Positions 16,898 through 26,083 of a stretch of DNA of 64,000 nt are shown here, one piece after another (positions within the stretch are counted from its first letter, which is position 1; every line of letters starts with the position of its first letter). The notes beneath the pieces are model-generated. The model had not been told where the DNA came from. It saw only the letters and a list, made by a program, of their open reading frames with translations, and did no database searches. Origin of the DNA: Promethearchaeota archaeon (GTDB lineage Archaea > Asgardarchaeota > Thorarchaeia > Thorarchaeales > Thorarchaeaceae); assembly GCA_014728035.1 (NCBI GenBank), contig WJMJ01000046.1:62001-126000 (forward strand). Reading direction: 5' to 3'. A program made the position numbers and the translations under genes.

Positions 16898-18163
16898 ATA
16901 GAAATCGGAGCAGGCGATTTCGACTCAAGTACCGCCAAGTACGTCATTCGAGCAAAAATCGAAGTTGACGGAGTCGTTGACAAACCAGACGTTGTTGGTG
17001 CAGTATTTGGTCAAACGGAAGGGCTTCTTGGAGAAGACCTAGATCTACGCGAATTACAACGCACAGGAAGAATCGGAAGAATACAGATTGCTATCCGTTC
17101 ACAGGGCGGAAACAGCACTGGTGAGATAGTCATTCCAGTATCTCTTAACAAGACTGCTACTGCAATACTTGCCGCATCTCTAGAAACAGTTGATAGAGTA
17201 GGTCCTTGTACAGCAAAGATTACTCTAGAAAAACTTGAGGATATTAGAGGAGCCAAAAGGCGGAAAGTGGTAAGTAGAGCGATTAGCATTTTGAAAGGGT
17301 GGGAGGAAGACATTGCACCAGGTGCCGAAGAAATCAAAGGAGCTGTAACCCGGGCTAGCAAGAAATCCGTGACGAAATATGGTTCTGAAAAACTACCAGC
17401 TGGGCCAGATTTGTCGTCAAGTGACGAGATTATCATTGTTGAAGGACGTGCGGATATAATCACTCTCATGAAGAGTGGAATCAACAATACAATTGCTGTA
17501 GAGGGAACACATGTACCAAAAACCATTATGGAATTGACTAAGAAGAAGGGTAAAACCATTATTGCATTTCTTGATGGGGATCGAGGAGGAGATCTGATAC
17601 TAAGAGAGCTTATGCAGGTAGCCCAAGTTGATTATATTGCGAGGGCACCAAAAGGAAAAGAAGTAGAGGATCTAACACGCCATGAGATCACAAAGGCGTT
17701 ACAGGCTAAAATTCCTGCAGAACAAGCACTTGCACTAGTTAAGGGAAGAAGTTCAAAACAAAAACAAACAAGAAAGTCAACCCGTTCCAAGAGCAGAGAG
17801 TCAAAAAGGGATAAGCCATCCCGTCGGAAAGAACCAAGGTCGAGAGAGAGAAAAACCACCACAAGAACATCTACAGTAGATGCAGTATTTTTGGAAAAAG
17901 TAAAGGAAATCAAGGAAACATTCCAAGCGGTCCTTTATAGTGAAGAGCAGAAAATCATAGATCAGTGCGGAGTAGCAGATTTAGCTCAAACCCTTGAGAG
18001 AACAAATGATGTGACAACAGTCGTTTTTGATGGAGTTGTAACTCAAAGGTTAGTTGATATTGCAGCTGAAAAGAAGATTGAAACTCTTATCGCAGCAGCT
18101 GTGGTGGACTTAGATAACAAGCCACGAGGCGTCAAAATAATAACATTTGAAGACGTAAAGTAA
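16898..18163 (+). CDS. dnaG: Archaeal DnaG primase-like protein, irregular start
   Basis: The family match begins at STAKYVIRAKIEVDG and runs through PDVVGAVFGQTEGLLGEDL. The Toprim core follows with IIIVEGRADIITLMKSGI and IIAFLDGDRGGD. A charged linker (about residues 285-325) leads to a C-terminal domain. Archaeal DnaG associates with the exosome. No ATG, GTG or TTG precedes the homology in frame after the TAG at 16886-16888. The coordinate given uses ATA at 16898, which has GGAG seven bases upstream. Alternatively, ATG at 16871 with a GAGG upstream is in frame, but only five codons before the TAG. Either an unusual start, readthrough or a sequence error must be invoked. Confidence 0.85.
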   Translation: MEIGAGDFDSSTAKYVIRAKIEVDGVVDKPDVVGAVFGQTEGLLGEDLDLRELQRTGRIGRIQIAIRSQGGNSTGEIVIPVSLNKTATAILAASLETVDRVGPCTAKITLEKLEDIRGAKRRKVVSRAISILKGWEEDIAPGAEEIKGAVTRASKKSVTKYGSEKLPAGPDLSSSDEIIIVEGRADIITLMKSGINNTIAVEGTHVPKTIMELTKKKGKTIIAFLDGDRGGDLILRELMQVAQVDYIARAPKGKEVEDLTRHEITKALQAKIPAEQALALVKGRSSKQKQTRKSTRSKSRESKRDKPSRRKEPRSRERKTTTRTSTVDAVFLEKVKEIKETFQAVLYSEEQKIIDQCGVADLAQTLERTNDVTTVVFDGVVTQRLVDIAAEKKIETLIAAAVVDLDNKPRGVKIITFEDVK

Positions 18164-18211
18164 GTTACATACCGTAAATAATAATGGCCATTTCCCCACC
18201 ATTTATGTACT

Positions 18212-18267
18212 CTCTGTGAGTGAAAACCTACAAGAAATAACTCACAGAGGGTATTGCCCCCTGTTTT
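18212..18267 (+). terminator. Hairpin terminator after dnaG
   Basis: CTCTGTGAGT (18212-18221) is perfectly complementary to ACTCACAGAG (18240-18249) across an 18-nt loop. CCCCTGTTTTTG follows. The hairpin plus U-run fits termination of the dnaG transcript, although the long loop also allows a regulatory role in front of the OsmC gene. Confidence 0.5.
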
Positions 18268-18301
18268 TGTAAGTTTGACCGTACAAAGGAGTTAGAATGC
18301 C

Positions 18302-18748
18302 ATGGGAAACTCGACTTTCGAAATAAAACTTAGTAAAACACAGAAAGAAAAAGTGCATCAAATCCAACTTGGAGGCGAAAAGAGTACACTAGTATGTCCT
18401 CCACCAATGATTGGTGAGATTGATGATGCAACCAGCCCGCACCATTTATTTTTAGCATCAGTGGGAGCATGTGTCAATCTTGTATTTGAGATAGCGTTAT
18501 CCAAAGCTAGAGTGGAATTATACGATATCCAATCGGATATTGTTGGGGAATATGAAACTATTGAAGAAACTAATGAGAGCAAATTCACGAAAATAAGGAT
18601 TACAACTTATGCCACGGTTCCAGAAGGAGTTCCTGAGAGCAAGATTCAACGCCTCTATTCTTTAGCACATGGAAATTGTCCGATTGGTAATTGCCTTGTA
18701 GGTTCATGTGTAGATTTGGAAACCAAGCTTGAAATCACCTACAAATAA
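18302..18748 (+). CDS. OsmC-family protein
   Basis: This 148-residue protein has the OsmC/Ohr fold pattern. An N-terminal strand meander leads to TSPHHLFLASVGACVNLVFE, where the Cys of the first helix is conserved in the family. The second Cys region is NCPIGNCLVGSC. OsmC proteins reduce organic hydroperoxides through two cysteines and suit an anaerobe dealing with peroxide. The C-terminal block contains more cysteines than usual, so the exact resolving residue is unclear. It appears monocistronic. Confidence 0.85.
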   Translation: MGNSTFEIKLSKTQKEKVHQIQLGGEKSTLVCPPPMIGEIDDATSPHHLFLASVGACVNLVFEIALSKARVELYDIQSDIVGEYETIEETNESKFTKIRITTYATVPEGVPESKIQRLYSLAHGNCPIGNCLVGSCVDLETKLEITYK

Positions 18749-18848
18749 TACTTCAACGTGGAGAATGATATCTCCACTATATTTTTTGTATCAAGAATAC
18801 CGTGTATTACTCACAATTATGTCAGGTTAATTCAATTCACTTCTTGAT

Positions 18849-20306
18849 GTGACCAGTAAAATGGATGCTGACAAAAAAGATGAATTCCTGCAAATAGAAA
18901 CCACTGCTGAGATTAGTGTTAGCAGCAATCCATTTGAGAAAATAATAGGACAGGAACATGCAATATCACTTGTGAAGTCAGCAGTAATGCAAAGAAGACA
19001 TGTCTTGCTCTGTGGAGTGCCAGGAATAGGAAAATCCATGCTAGCGAAAGCAGCAGCAACATTGCTTCAAGCCCCAAAACATGAGATTAGAATTCATAAC
19101 AATCCAGAGAACCCGGAGAGACCAATCATTTCAGTCCATGATTGTGATTATTCACAAAAAGATGATGATGTATCAGACTATATCGACACAAAATACGCTC
19201 GTCCTGAGGAGTTGCCCTTTGACATAGGAGTTGAAATGGGATACCGATGCCCAAGGTGTGGCAGCTATTCGCTTCCAGAGCACAACTTGTGTATGGAATG
19301 TGGATCTAGCAAGAGATGTGACCACATTGGAGATAACTCGTATCATGGCCTGTTTCGTATGCTTGATGTTATCCAGGAACCAGCTCTTGGAAGCCATTCT
19401 TGCTACGAAGAAATTGATGGGACAGTTTATGAAGTTCTATATCAAAGAACAAATCGAGATACTATTCAGATAACAAGACAAGTAGCGAAAAGTCAGGCAT
19501 ATCCACGAGAAGAAAAAATGGATATTTCACAGAGGATACTCGTATCTAGAAATACTTCACGATTCATAAGAGTGAGCGGAGCAAGTCCTGTTGAACTCTT
19601 GGGAGACGTAAAACATGACCCATATGGTGGTGAAAGAGGACTTGGAAAGGAAGCATATCTTCGAGTGATACCCGGTGCGATTCATGAGGCTCATGAAGGA
19701 ATATTGTATGTGGATGAGATAGCGGCACTTGGTTCATATCAGAAACATCTACTAACCGCAATGCAAGACAAGAAATATGCAATTTCTGGGCATAACGCTC
19801 AAAGTTCAGGAGCATCGGTGAGAGTTGATGACGTTCCTTGTGATTTCATACTTTTTGCGTCTTGTAACTTAGAAGATATACAAAAAATAATCCCTCCATT
19901 ACGTTCGCGAATTCGCGGATATGGATATGAGATCATGTTAAACTCATGGGTTGATAAGAATTCAAGCAGTATAAATGACCTCTATCGTTTTGTAGCTCAA
20001 ACTGTCAAAGAAGACGGAAAGATTCCACACTTCACCCAAGAAGCACTGGAAGAAGTAATTGATTATGCTGAAGAAATGGCAGAGAGTCATGATGGGAAAC
20101 GGAATGCACTTACACTCCGTCTGCGAGAATTAGGTGGCTTAGTACGAATAGCAGGAGACCTCGCCGTACAGGACGACTGTGAGATAACAGAGCCGATATA
20201 TGTAAAGCGAGCAAAATCAATCTGCAAGGGAATAGAGCTCCGAATTCATGGAAGAACCAAGTCTACTGAACAAGTGCATCGAGATTACGGAAGCTATTTC
20301 TTCTAA
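18849..20306 (+). CDS. LonB-like AAA+ ATPase without a protease domain
   Basis: The 485-residue protein has the ATPase half of archaeal LonB. Walker A is GVPGIGKSMLAKA at about residues 56-68, Walker B ILYVDEIAALG, and the Lon-type block PPLRSRIRGYGYEIML. A zinc-ribbon insertion (CPRCG and CMECG, residues 134-152) follows the first strands. The C terminus ends in the helical lid (LTLRLRELGGLVRIAGD), with no Ser-Lys protease domain and no transmembrane hairpin in the zinc-ribbon region. It could be a chaperone or remodeller, or partner a separate protease. GTG 18849 or ATG 18861 may start it. Pelota follows 27 bp downstream. Confidence 0.82.
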   Translation: MTSKMDADKKDEFLQIETTAEISVSSNPFEKIIGQEHAISLVKSAVMQRRHVLLCGVPGIGKSMLAKAAATLLQAPKHEIRIHNNPENPERPIISVHDCDYSQKDDDVSDYIDTKYARPEELPFDIGVEMGYRCPRCGSYSLPEHNLCMECGSSKRCDHIGDNSYHGLFRMLDVIQEPALGSHSCYEEIDGTVYEVLYQRTNRDTIQITRQVAKSQAYPREEKMDISQRILVSRNTSRFIRVSGASPVELLGDVKHDPYGGERGLGKEAYLRVIPGAIHEAHEGILYVDEIAALGSYQKHLLTAMQDKKYAISGHNAQSSGASVRVDDVPCDFILFASCNLEDIQKIIPPLRSRIRGYGYEIMLNSWVDKNSSSINDLYRFVAQTVKEDGKIPHFTQEALEEVIDYAEEMAESHDGKRNALTLRLRELGGLVRIAGDLAVQDDCEITEPIYVKRAKSICKGIELRIHGRTKSTEQVHRDYGSYFF

Positions 20307-20333
20307 GGATTCAGAATCTTCTTTGATGCTACT

Positions 20334-21422
20334 TTGAAAATCCTGAAACGCATACTAAAAGAAGGAAAAATGGTTCTGAAAATGGAGTCATTAGATGATC
20401 TCTGGCACCTTTACAACATCATTGCCAATGGAGACCGAGTGATTTCTCGTACTTCACGACGAATACGAATAGGAGATGAAGACAGCAGAAAAAGAGAGAG
20501 TGTTCGAAAGGTGATGACACTCGTTTTAGAGGTCGAGGATGTTGCATTTCATTCATTTAGTAATAGGCTGCGGATAAAAGGAATCATTCTAGAAGGTCCG
20601 GACGACTTGGTAAATATCGGATCGTATCATACATTCAATGTGGAGCAGAACGATATTATAACAGTCATCAAAGAATATTGGCCAAAATTCTTACTGAAAC
20701 GAATCAAGAAAGCAGTTCAGGACGAGAAAAGTCCAGTCTGTATGATAATAACAATAGATGATGACGAAGCTGAATTATTTCTTGCAGCAGACTTCGGGCT
20801 TCAAAGTGTATTGAGTATTAGATCGGGAATTTCGAGAAAGCGAGGGGACCAGAAATCACATGATGCGACTATGAGAGAGTATTTTGATGATGTTACATTA
20901 GCGGTACGAGCGCAGATAGAACAGAATGAAATAGCACTTATCGTATCAGCTGGTCCTGGATTTGTCAAAGAGCATTTTGCTAAACATCTTCGAGAAGCTC
21001 ATATCAAAGACCTGCCTTCAATTGCAGTTGAAACAACAAACTCTACTAAGGTTACGGGAGCAAAAGAAGTACTATACAGAGGTGTAATATCAGAAACTCT
21101 GACAGAGATAAAACTCGAACGTGAAACTCAACTTGTAGAGAATATCCTCACTCATGTAGCAAAAGATGATGGATTGGGAATTTACGGTAAAGACGAGGTT
21201 GCAAAAGCTGTTCGATTCGGGGCAGTTGAAGAATTATTGATTACTGATAAGAAACTAAGAGAGGGCTCTGAAAAAGATAGGAAATGGATGGATCGACTTA
21301 TTCGTGATACTGAGAAAATCAGAGGTGAATTCCATATTGTAAGTACAGAACATCCTGCAGGAGATTTACTTGAGAATTTAGGAGGGATAGCTGCGGTTCT
21401 CAGATTTCGAGTTGAATATTAG
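20334..21422 (+). CDS. pelA: Pelota/Dom34 ribosome-rescue factor
   Basis: The 362-residue protein starts MKILKRILKEGKMVLKMES, with a TTG start codon. It has the N-terminal Sm-like domain (YNIIANGDRVISRTSRRIR), the central eRF1-like domain beginning near residue 130 (CMIITIDDDEAELFLA), and the C-terminal L7Ae-like domain (GAVEELLITDKKLREG). It lacks the GGQ motif of eRF1, as expected. Pelota with aEF1alpha/aABCE1 splits stalled ribosomes. It probably shares a transcript with the Lon-like ATPase upstream, and its end overlaps the convergent radical SAM gene by 4 bp. Confidence 0.95.
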   Translation: MKILKRILKEGKMVLKMESLDDLWHLYNIIANGDRVISRTSRRIRIGDEDSRKRESVRKVMTLVLEVEDVAFHSFSNRLRIKGIILEGPDDLVNIGSYHTFNVEQNDIITVIKEYWPKFLLKRIKKAVQDEKSPVCMIITIDDDEAELFLAADFGLQSVLSIRSGISRKRGDQKSHDATMREYFDDVTLAVRAQIEQNEIALIVSAGPGFVKEHFAKHLREAHIKDLPSIAVETTNSTKVTGAKEVLYRGVISETLTEIKLERETQLVENILTHVAKDDGLGIYGKDEVAKAVRFGAVEELLITDKKLREGSEKDRKWMDRLIRDTEKIRGEFHIVSTEHPAGDLLENLGGIAAVLRFRVEY

Positions 21423-22528
21423 ACTGGTTCGAATAACACTTGTAATCGATCCCAAGTGGGATATTCGTAGACAATCCCAATTTCGAGAGGGATAGAGAAT
21501 AATGCACGAATATCCAAAGAGATCTCCTCCAATATCCAAGGTGCAATTTCAATCCGACTTCGCACATAATCTCGATTCATTAGATTCATTGGTACCTCAA
21601 AGTATTCATGCAATACTGAAACGATGTGGTCTATATTCTCGTCTGATAGAGTTGAGCCGTGTGTACTGCGAATAACACCGAGAATGACAAGAGGTTCATC
21701 TGCATCCTGTTCTTCAAATTCACGAATTGTTCTTTCAATGCGTCGAGAGAGCCGATTTCGCATCTGCACACTATCTTTGAAAGTAGCTGAACAAAAGTGC
21801 AATGATAAAGTTTCAAGATTCTTTTCACCCCACTGAATAAGACTAATTGCATCTTCTTTGCTGCCAAGTATACTAGAATAAGCCAAATCAGTTAGTTGAA
21901 ATCCAAGTTTTCGTAATCTAGCGAAATTAGTTTCGCTGGCTTCAAGTTCATTTAGATTGACAAATGACACAGATAGCGCTTCTGCACGTTGTAGAAGTTT
22001 TTTTGTAGAATCTAATTTTCCTGGAATAACAGGAATTTCAATACCTGTCATCAAATCTAACTTCAAAGCAGTTTCGATTCCAGACCAATTCTGCGTTTGT
22101 GGATGAAACCGTATCTCATCTAGTCCAGCAGATCTTAATTCTTCCAAAGCAATTTCTTCTACATCAGTATGGCATGTATAAAGGTGAATATGAAATTTTT
22201 CTCCGAAGGATTCCTTTAACTGGCGGATATACGAAACTGTACGGTCAAAAACGCATAATGGATCACCACCACTAATGCCCACCCCTTCTGCATTAATTGC
22301 CTTTGCTTCAAATAAGATGTCGCCATAGGACTTTACAGGCATTTCATCCGCGAAGACCAAGTCCTTCTCACGTTTGCCAATAGAGAGAGGACAGTAATAG
22401 CAGGAACTATCACATAATCCTGTGACGAACAACACCATCTTGGATCCATTAGAACAAAAACGACATCCCAAGGGTAGTTCACCTAAGAGAAGAGAACCAC
22501 CTTCAAGTTGCTTCACCGTCCTGGACAT
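21419..22528 (-). CDS. COG2108-type radical SAM protein
   Basis: The 369-residue protein belongs to a mainly archaeal radical SAM family related to pyruvate formate-lyase activating enzyme. The N-terminal GCRFCSNGSKMVLFVTGLC leads directly into CDSSCYYCPLS, the CxxxCxxC iron-sulfur site. GVGISGGDPLCVFDRT is the GGE-like SAM motif, and HLYTCHTDVEEIALEELRSA follows. The upstream CxxC pair is an additional conserved feature. The substrate is unknown. An AGGTG site is appropriately placed between the preceding gene's stop and this start, so it follows the nucleotidyltransferase gene in one operon. Confidence 0.8.
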   Translation of the reverse strand: MSRTVKQLEGGSLLLGELPLGCRFCSNGSKMVLFVTGLCDSSCYYCPLSIGKREKDLVFADEMPVKSYGDILFEAKAINAEGVGISGGDPLCVFDRTVSYIRQLKESFGEKFHIHLYTCHTDVEEIALEELRSAGLDEIRFHPQTQNWSGIETALKLDLMTGIEIPVIPGKLDSTKKLLQRAEALSVSFVNLNELEASETNFARLRKLGFQLTDLAYSSILGSKEDAISLIQWGEKNLETLSLHFCSATFKDSVQMRNRLSRRIERTIREFEEQDADEPLVILGVIRSTHGSTLSDENIDHIVSVLHEYFEVPMNLMNRDYVRSRIEIAPWILEEISLDIRALFSIPLEIGIVYEYPTWDRLQVLFEPV

Positions 22529-22538
22529 ATCAACACCT

Positions 22539-23240
22539 CTACCTTCTTCGTCTGCTAATAGTCCTTCTTAGAGCTGGGTCCGAATCCTTCAAAGCCTTTG
22601 CTACTTGCTCAAAACCTTCATCTGGAGTAAGACGTCTTGTGAGGTAAACACCTGTACGACCCACTTGGTCACGTCTATGTAACACACGTATTCGTTCATT
22701 AGCAATTTCTACAGAAACCCCCAAAATTTTTGCGACTCGTGCTTCATTTCCAATAATTCCAGACTCTACATGTCCTTTATCTATAGGCTCGATAAGCAAT
22801 AGTCGTTTGTCCACTCCGGAAACCCTTTTTTGTGACTTCAATCCCTCAAGTGAAAGCTGTCCACCCCATCGATAGAACTCTCGTTCGCGTGGCATGAATT
22901 TGAAAAGAGGAAATGTAACTACGGTTTCATAGTCAAGATGAATATGTCCTTTTAGAACCGTTGAGGGTGTCGCTTGAACCAATTCTCGTTTAATCCCAGA
23001 GCCAACTGCCACTTCAACACGATAGCTTGAAACGGGATGTGGAATAATGATATCTATATCGGACGAATCTGATACATCACCACGAGCAACAGACCCATAG
23101 GTAAAAGAAGGAATATTTGATTGACTCAACGAAGCCATAACCTCAATTGCTCGTTTTCTAAGGGATACAAGTCTATTCCAGTGTTGAGAAGTATATTCGA
23201 CCACACGGAAATCGTGTAAATTCTCAGGTTTTTCTGCCAC
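22539..23240 (-). CDS. Archaeal nucleotidyltransferase (COG2413-like)
   Basis: A protein of 233 residues with a Pol-beta-type nucleotidyltransferase signature, FTYGSVARGDVSDSSDIDIII, where the two Asp residues bind metal. The remainder has ETVVTFPLFKFMPREREFYR and VSGVDKRLLLIEP, characteristic of this archaeal family. The substrate is unknown. The GTG at 23240 is selected because GAGGAG lies ten bases upstream, inside the end of the thiolase gene, and the stop of that gene is only five bases away. A frame extending to 23333 would overlap the thiolase by 89 bp. It is the middle gene of a three-gene operon. Confidence 0.78.
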   Translation of the reverse strand: MAEKPENLHDFRVVEYTSQHWNRLVSLRKRAIEVMASLSQSNIPSFTYGSVARGDVSDSSDIDIIIPHPVSSYRVEVAVGSGIKRELVQATPSTVLKGHIHLDYETVVTFPLFKFMPREREFYRWGGQLSLEGLKSQKRVSGVDKRLLLIEPIDKGHVESGIIGNEARVAKILGVSVEIANERIRVLHRRDQVGRTGVYLTRRLTPDEGFEQVAKALKDSDPALRRTISRRRR

Positions 23241-23244
23241 AGTA

Positions 23245-24165
23245 TCACAACTCCTCAAGGAGAGAACACGCTTTGCAGACATTACGTGGAGTCGGCGAAC
23301 CACATTTGTCACATTTTCTAAAAGTGGAATCACTAGGTCGAGTGAGAAGGGATTTGCTAATCACATCACCAGAACTGAGTATTGCAAGAAAGGTCCCGGG
23401 ATGACGATACTCCATCTTATTTAGAAAGATTCGAACTTCACTTCTGTATGCTTCTTCTGCATAGGGACAAGGAACATCATGATAAGGCAGATGCATATAG
23501 TGGGTATATGCTATAACATCACGTTGTGAAATGCCCATTAGAGGTTTGATTCTAGGAATAAACCCATCAACAGGGTTTGCCCGAAATCGATTTCCTCTCG
23601 TAATCCTCCGGGTGTCACCCCGCATAATGTTCATGAGGATTGTTTGTGCCTCATCATCCATTATATGACCAGTAGCAACAACATCAGCATCCAAAGCTAT
23701 GGCTGCATCATTCATAGCCTTTCGTCTAAAAACACCACAATAAGAACAAGCCCCAAAACTTGTATCCGAACGATTCTTTACAATCTCATCAAGTGTCTTT
23801 CCAAAGAGTTCATTGAATGACCAAATATGTAAATCAAGTCCATGCAGACCTACTAATTTTTTTGCCGCTTTTAGTGCTTCATCACGGTATCCCATAATTC
23901 CCTCATCGATAGTAAAAGGTAAAATTTCCGATTCGGAATATGCATCCTCGATGCGGACAAGGATATCTAATAGCGCTGCACTATCCTTCCCACCAGAAAT
24001 AGCTACCGCAATCCTGTCATGTCTTTTTAGCATATCATATTTATTGATGGTCCTTCTAACTCGGTCAAGAGTGCATTCTAAAAGACATGATACACATAAT
24101 CGTTCATTCGTATAGCGTCTAAGATAGACTGCTGATTTTTCACACTTGGAGCATTTTACAGACAT
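23245..24165 (-). CDS. TtuA/Ncs6-type tRNA 2-thiolation enzyme
   Basis: The 306-residue ATP-pyrophosphatase thiolates tRNA uridine (U54 or U34). An N-terminal zinc finger (CSKCEKSAVYLRR with later CVSCLLE) and a C-terminal one (CDKCGSPTPRNVCKAC) flank the core. The PP-loop is VAISGGKDSAALLD. Catalytic Cys residues are in GACSYCGVFRRKA and in VPCPYAEEAYR, the positions that hold the [4Fe-4S] cluster in TtuA-type enzymes. The exact uridine cannot be told from sequence alone. It is the first gene of an operon with the nucleotidyltransferase and the radical SAM protein. Confidence 0.92.
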   Translation of the reverse strand: MSVKCSKCEKSAVYLRRYTNERLCVSCLLECTLDRVRRTINKYDMLKRHDRIAVAISGGKDSAALLDILVRIEDAYSESEILPFTIDEGIMGYRDEALKAAKKLVGLHGLDLHIWSFNELFGKTLDEIVKNRSDTSFGACSYCGVFRRKAMNDAAIALDADVVATGHIMDDEAQTILMNIMRGDTRRITRGNRFRANPVDGFIPRIKPLMGISQRDVIAYTHYMHLPYHDVPCPYAEEAYRSEVRIFLNKMEYRHPGTFLAILSSGDVISKSLLTRPSDSTFRKCDKCGSPTPRNVCKACSLLEEL

Positions 24166-24221
24166 TTCAAGATATACTCCATTGGAACCTATTTCAAGTT
24201 GCAGTTATATCTTCACCATAT

Positions 24222-24254
24222 AAAAAAGAGAAGTTGTTGCCTCTTTGAGGCAAC
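24222..24254 (-). terminator. Intrinsic terminator of the site-2 protease gene
   Basis: GAGGCAAC (24247-24254) pairs with GTTGCCTC (24236-24243) across a 3-nt loop, followed on the minus strand by a run of T at 24222-24228. It begins a few bases after the stop of the site-2 protease gene. Confidence 0.75.
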
Positions 24255-24259
24255 TCGTA

Positions 24260-25429
24260 TTAGAAAAGACCCTTCCCAAGCCAAAGGCTCAAACCCATGC
24301 TCAACAAGACCACAGCTATGGAAAATATTCGCAGGGGATACATTACAGCTTTTATCTTTCGTTCATCTTCAGTAATCAAACTCAAACCATTGGAGAGTAG
24401 CTTGTCACCATCAAAAATTGGGATTGGTAAAAGATTGAACAAAGCCACTGAGAAAAGAATCACAAAAGACCAAGTCAAAGTCATTTGGAAATGAAAAGCA
24501 AACATAGGATCAAACAAAATATCCCAACCGGGCTTGGGCTCCCAATAATCAGCCCCATAAACTCCAATATATCCTTTATACGGCACCGCATCATTTTGCC
24601 CTAAAATGATTGACACACTCTCACCACTCATTAAATGAACAACAAGTGTATCACCAGGAGATGTATCATTCATATAGATTGATAGATCAGACCATGTTTC
24701 AATTTCTGTTGAATTCAGACCAATAATTACATCACCAACCTCTAATTCGCCCATTGCAGCAGAGGTCGGAGCGATATCGTACAAGTATGCACCATTTGGA
24801 CTATTGAATCCAAAGGACATGACTGTGCCAAAGTTAGACAAAAGAATAAGGAAGACAAACGCCCAAATCATATTGGCATAGGATCCCGCAGCAAGCAATC
24901 GCATTCTATCTTTGGGAGTTGCCTCTTTCTCAAAAGCTTCTTCATCAGGTTCAACAAACCCCCCGAAAAGTACAAGCAAGAATAACAACCCGGAGCTCTT
25001 AATGGGAATATTATCTTTTGCAGATGCCAAACCATGTGCGAACTCGTGCGTGAGGAGTGTGATTCCCAAACCAATTAAAATATAGATCATGGGAAGACCA
25101 GTTATTGTGACTCCCGGGATTATAGGAACGACTCCTCCTGCAGCTGAAGGAGCTATGAAAAACTTGAGCAAATTATCAGTGAAGATATAGAACCCGAAAA
25201 TCATCCCGCCAAATGCAGCGACGATGCCAATATTGAAGAATGCACGCGGGAACTTTTTGCCCATTCTTGTTAAGAATTTATTCAATCGCTCTGTCTTTAT
25301 CAGAATGAAGAAAGGAGTACCTACATCAATTCCCCGTTCAGCGAGTTTATCAAATCCAATTGCCTGAGCTACAAAATATATGACAAGATAGAGTGCTGCT
25401 ATGATGATTATTACTGTTAGAGGGTCCAT
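24260..25429 (-). CDS. Site-2 protease family M50 membrane metalloprotease with PDZ domain
   Basis: The 389-residue protein is a polytopic intramembrane protease. The zinc site HEFAHG lies in the third transmembrane region (ILIGLGITLLTHEFAHGLAS), and the third ligand is in LLPIPIFDGDKL near the C terminus. A PDZ-like domain (TSAAMGELEVGDVIIGLNSTEIETW) interrupts the core on the outer face. Such enzymes cut transmembrane segments of regulators or clear signal peptides. A terminator follows, and the gene is divergent from the S6e-led cluster. Confidence 0.93.
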   Translation of the reverse strand: MDPLTVIIIIAALYLVIYFVAQAIGFDKLAERGIDVGTPFFILIKTERLNKFLTRMGKKFPRAFFNIGIVAAFGGMIFGFYIFTDNLLKFFIAPSAAGGVVPIIPGVTITGLPMIYILIGLGITLLTHEFAHGLASAKDNIPIKSSGLLFLLVLFGGFVEPDEEAFEKEATPKDRMRLLAAGSYANMIWAFVFLILLSNFGTVMSFGFNSPNGAYLYDIAPTSAAMGELEVGDVIIGLNSTEIETWSDLSIYMNDTSPGDTLVVHLMSGESVSIILGQNDAVPYKGYIGVYGADYWEPKPGWDILFDPMFAFHFQMTLTWSFVILFSVALFNLLPIPIFDGDKLLSNGLSLITEDERKIKAVMYPLRIFSIAVVLLSMGLSLWLGKGLF

Positions 25430-25619
25430 ACAATCACATGTCCTGTTTTTGTCAGCAGATTGAGCCTTCGAAGCTCAGGAAAGTTATAACGATTATGTAC
25501 TAGGCTAAAGATTCAGTTCCTACTTGCGACTAAACCGTAATCCTCATAAAGTCAATTAAACACGCTACGGCAGTGTCCGTACTAAGGACCAAATACAAAC
25601 AAAGGTAGGCGAATGAACA

Positions 25620-26003
25620 ATGCCATTCAAACTTGTCATTTCGGATCCAGAAACTGGAAAAGCAATCCAGTATGAGTTAGATGATGCAAAAACAAAAGCA
25701 TTAGTTGGTAAAACAATCGGAGAAATTGTGGATGGAGATGTATTAGGCCTACCAGGCTACAAACTCAAAATTACTGGTGGTAGCGATTCTTCGGGATTCC
25801 CAATTAGACCGGATATGCACGGAAGTGGAAAAAAGAGAATTTTAATTCGTGGGAGACCCGGATTGCGGCCAAAAAGAGAAGGAATAGCAAGAAGAAAGAC
25901 GGTTCGCGGACGTGAACTGAGTGCTGCAATTTCTCAAGTCAATATGAGAGTTGAAGAAAAGGGTTCAACATCTATTGAAGAATTGATTGTCAAAGCGGCA
26001 TAA
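25620..26003 (+). CDS. rps6e: Small ribosomal subunit protein S6e
   Basis: The 127-residue protein matches archaeal S6e over its full length: MPFKLVISDPETGKAIQYEL, then VDGDVLGLPGYKLKITGGSD, then GFPIRPDMHGSGKKRILIRG. It lacks the long phosphorylated tail of eukaryotic S6. It opens the translation cluster ahead of aIF2-gamma, a gene order common in archaea. The leader of about 190 bases upstream contains a GTCC/GGAC hairpin (25577-25590) whose role is unknown. Confidence 0.97.
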   Translation: MPFKLVISDPETGKAIQYELDDAKTKALVGKTIGEIVDGDVLGLPGYKLKITGGSDSSGFPIRPDMHGSGKKRILIRGRPGLRPKREGIARRKTVRGRELSAAISQVNMRVEEKGSTSIEELIVKAA

Positions 26004-26083
26004 TCGATTTTGGGCGAAACCATAGACTTCATAAGAAGTCTGTAGAAATCTGAAGGATAATGGACATTGGAAGTGAATACTAG

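Noticed and set aside
23241..23333. Longer form of the nucleotidyltransferase overlapping the tRNA thiolase
   Set aside because: A GTG at 23240 with GAGGAG upstream gives a compact start right after the thiolase stop; the extra residues are an out-of-frame reading of that gene.
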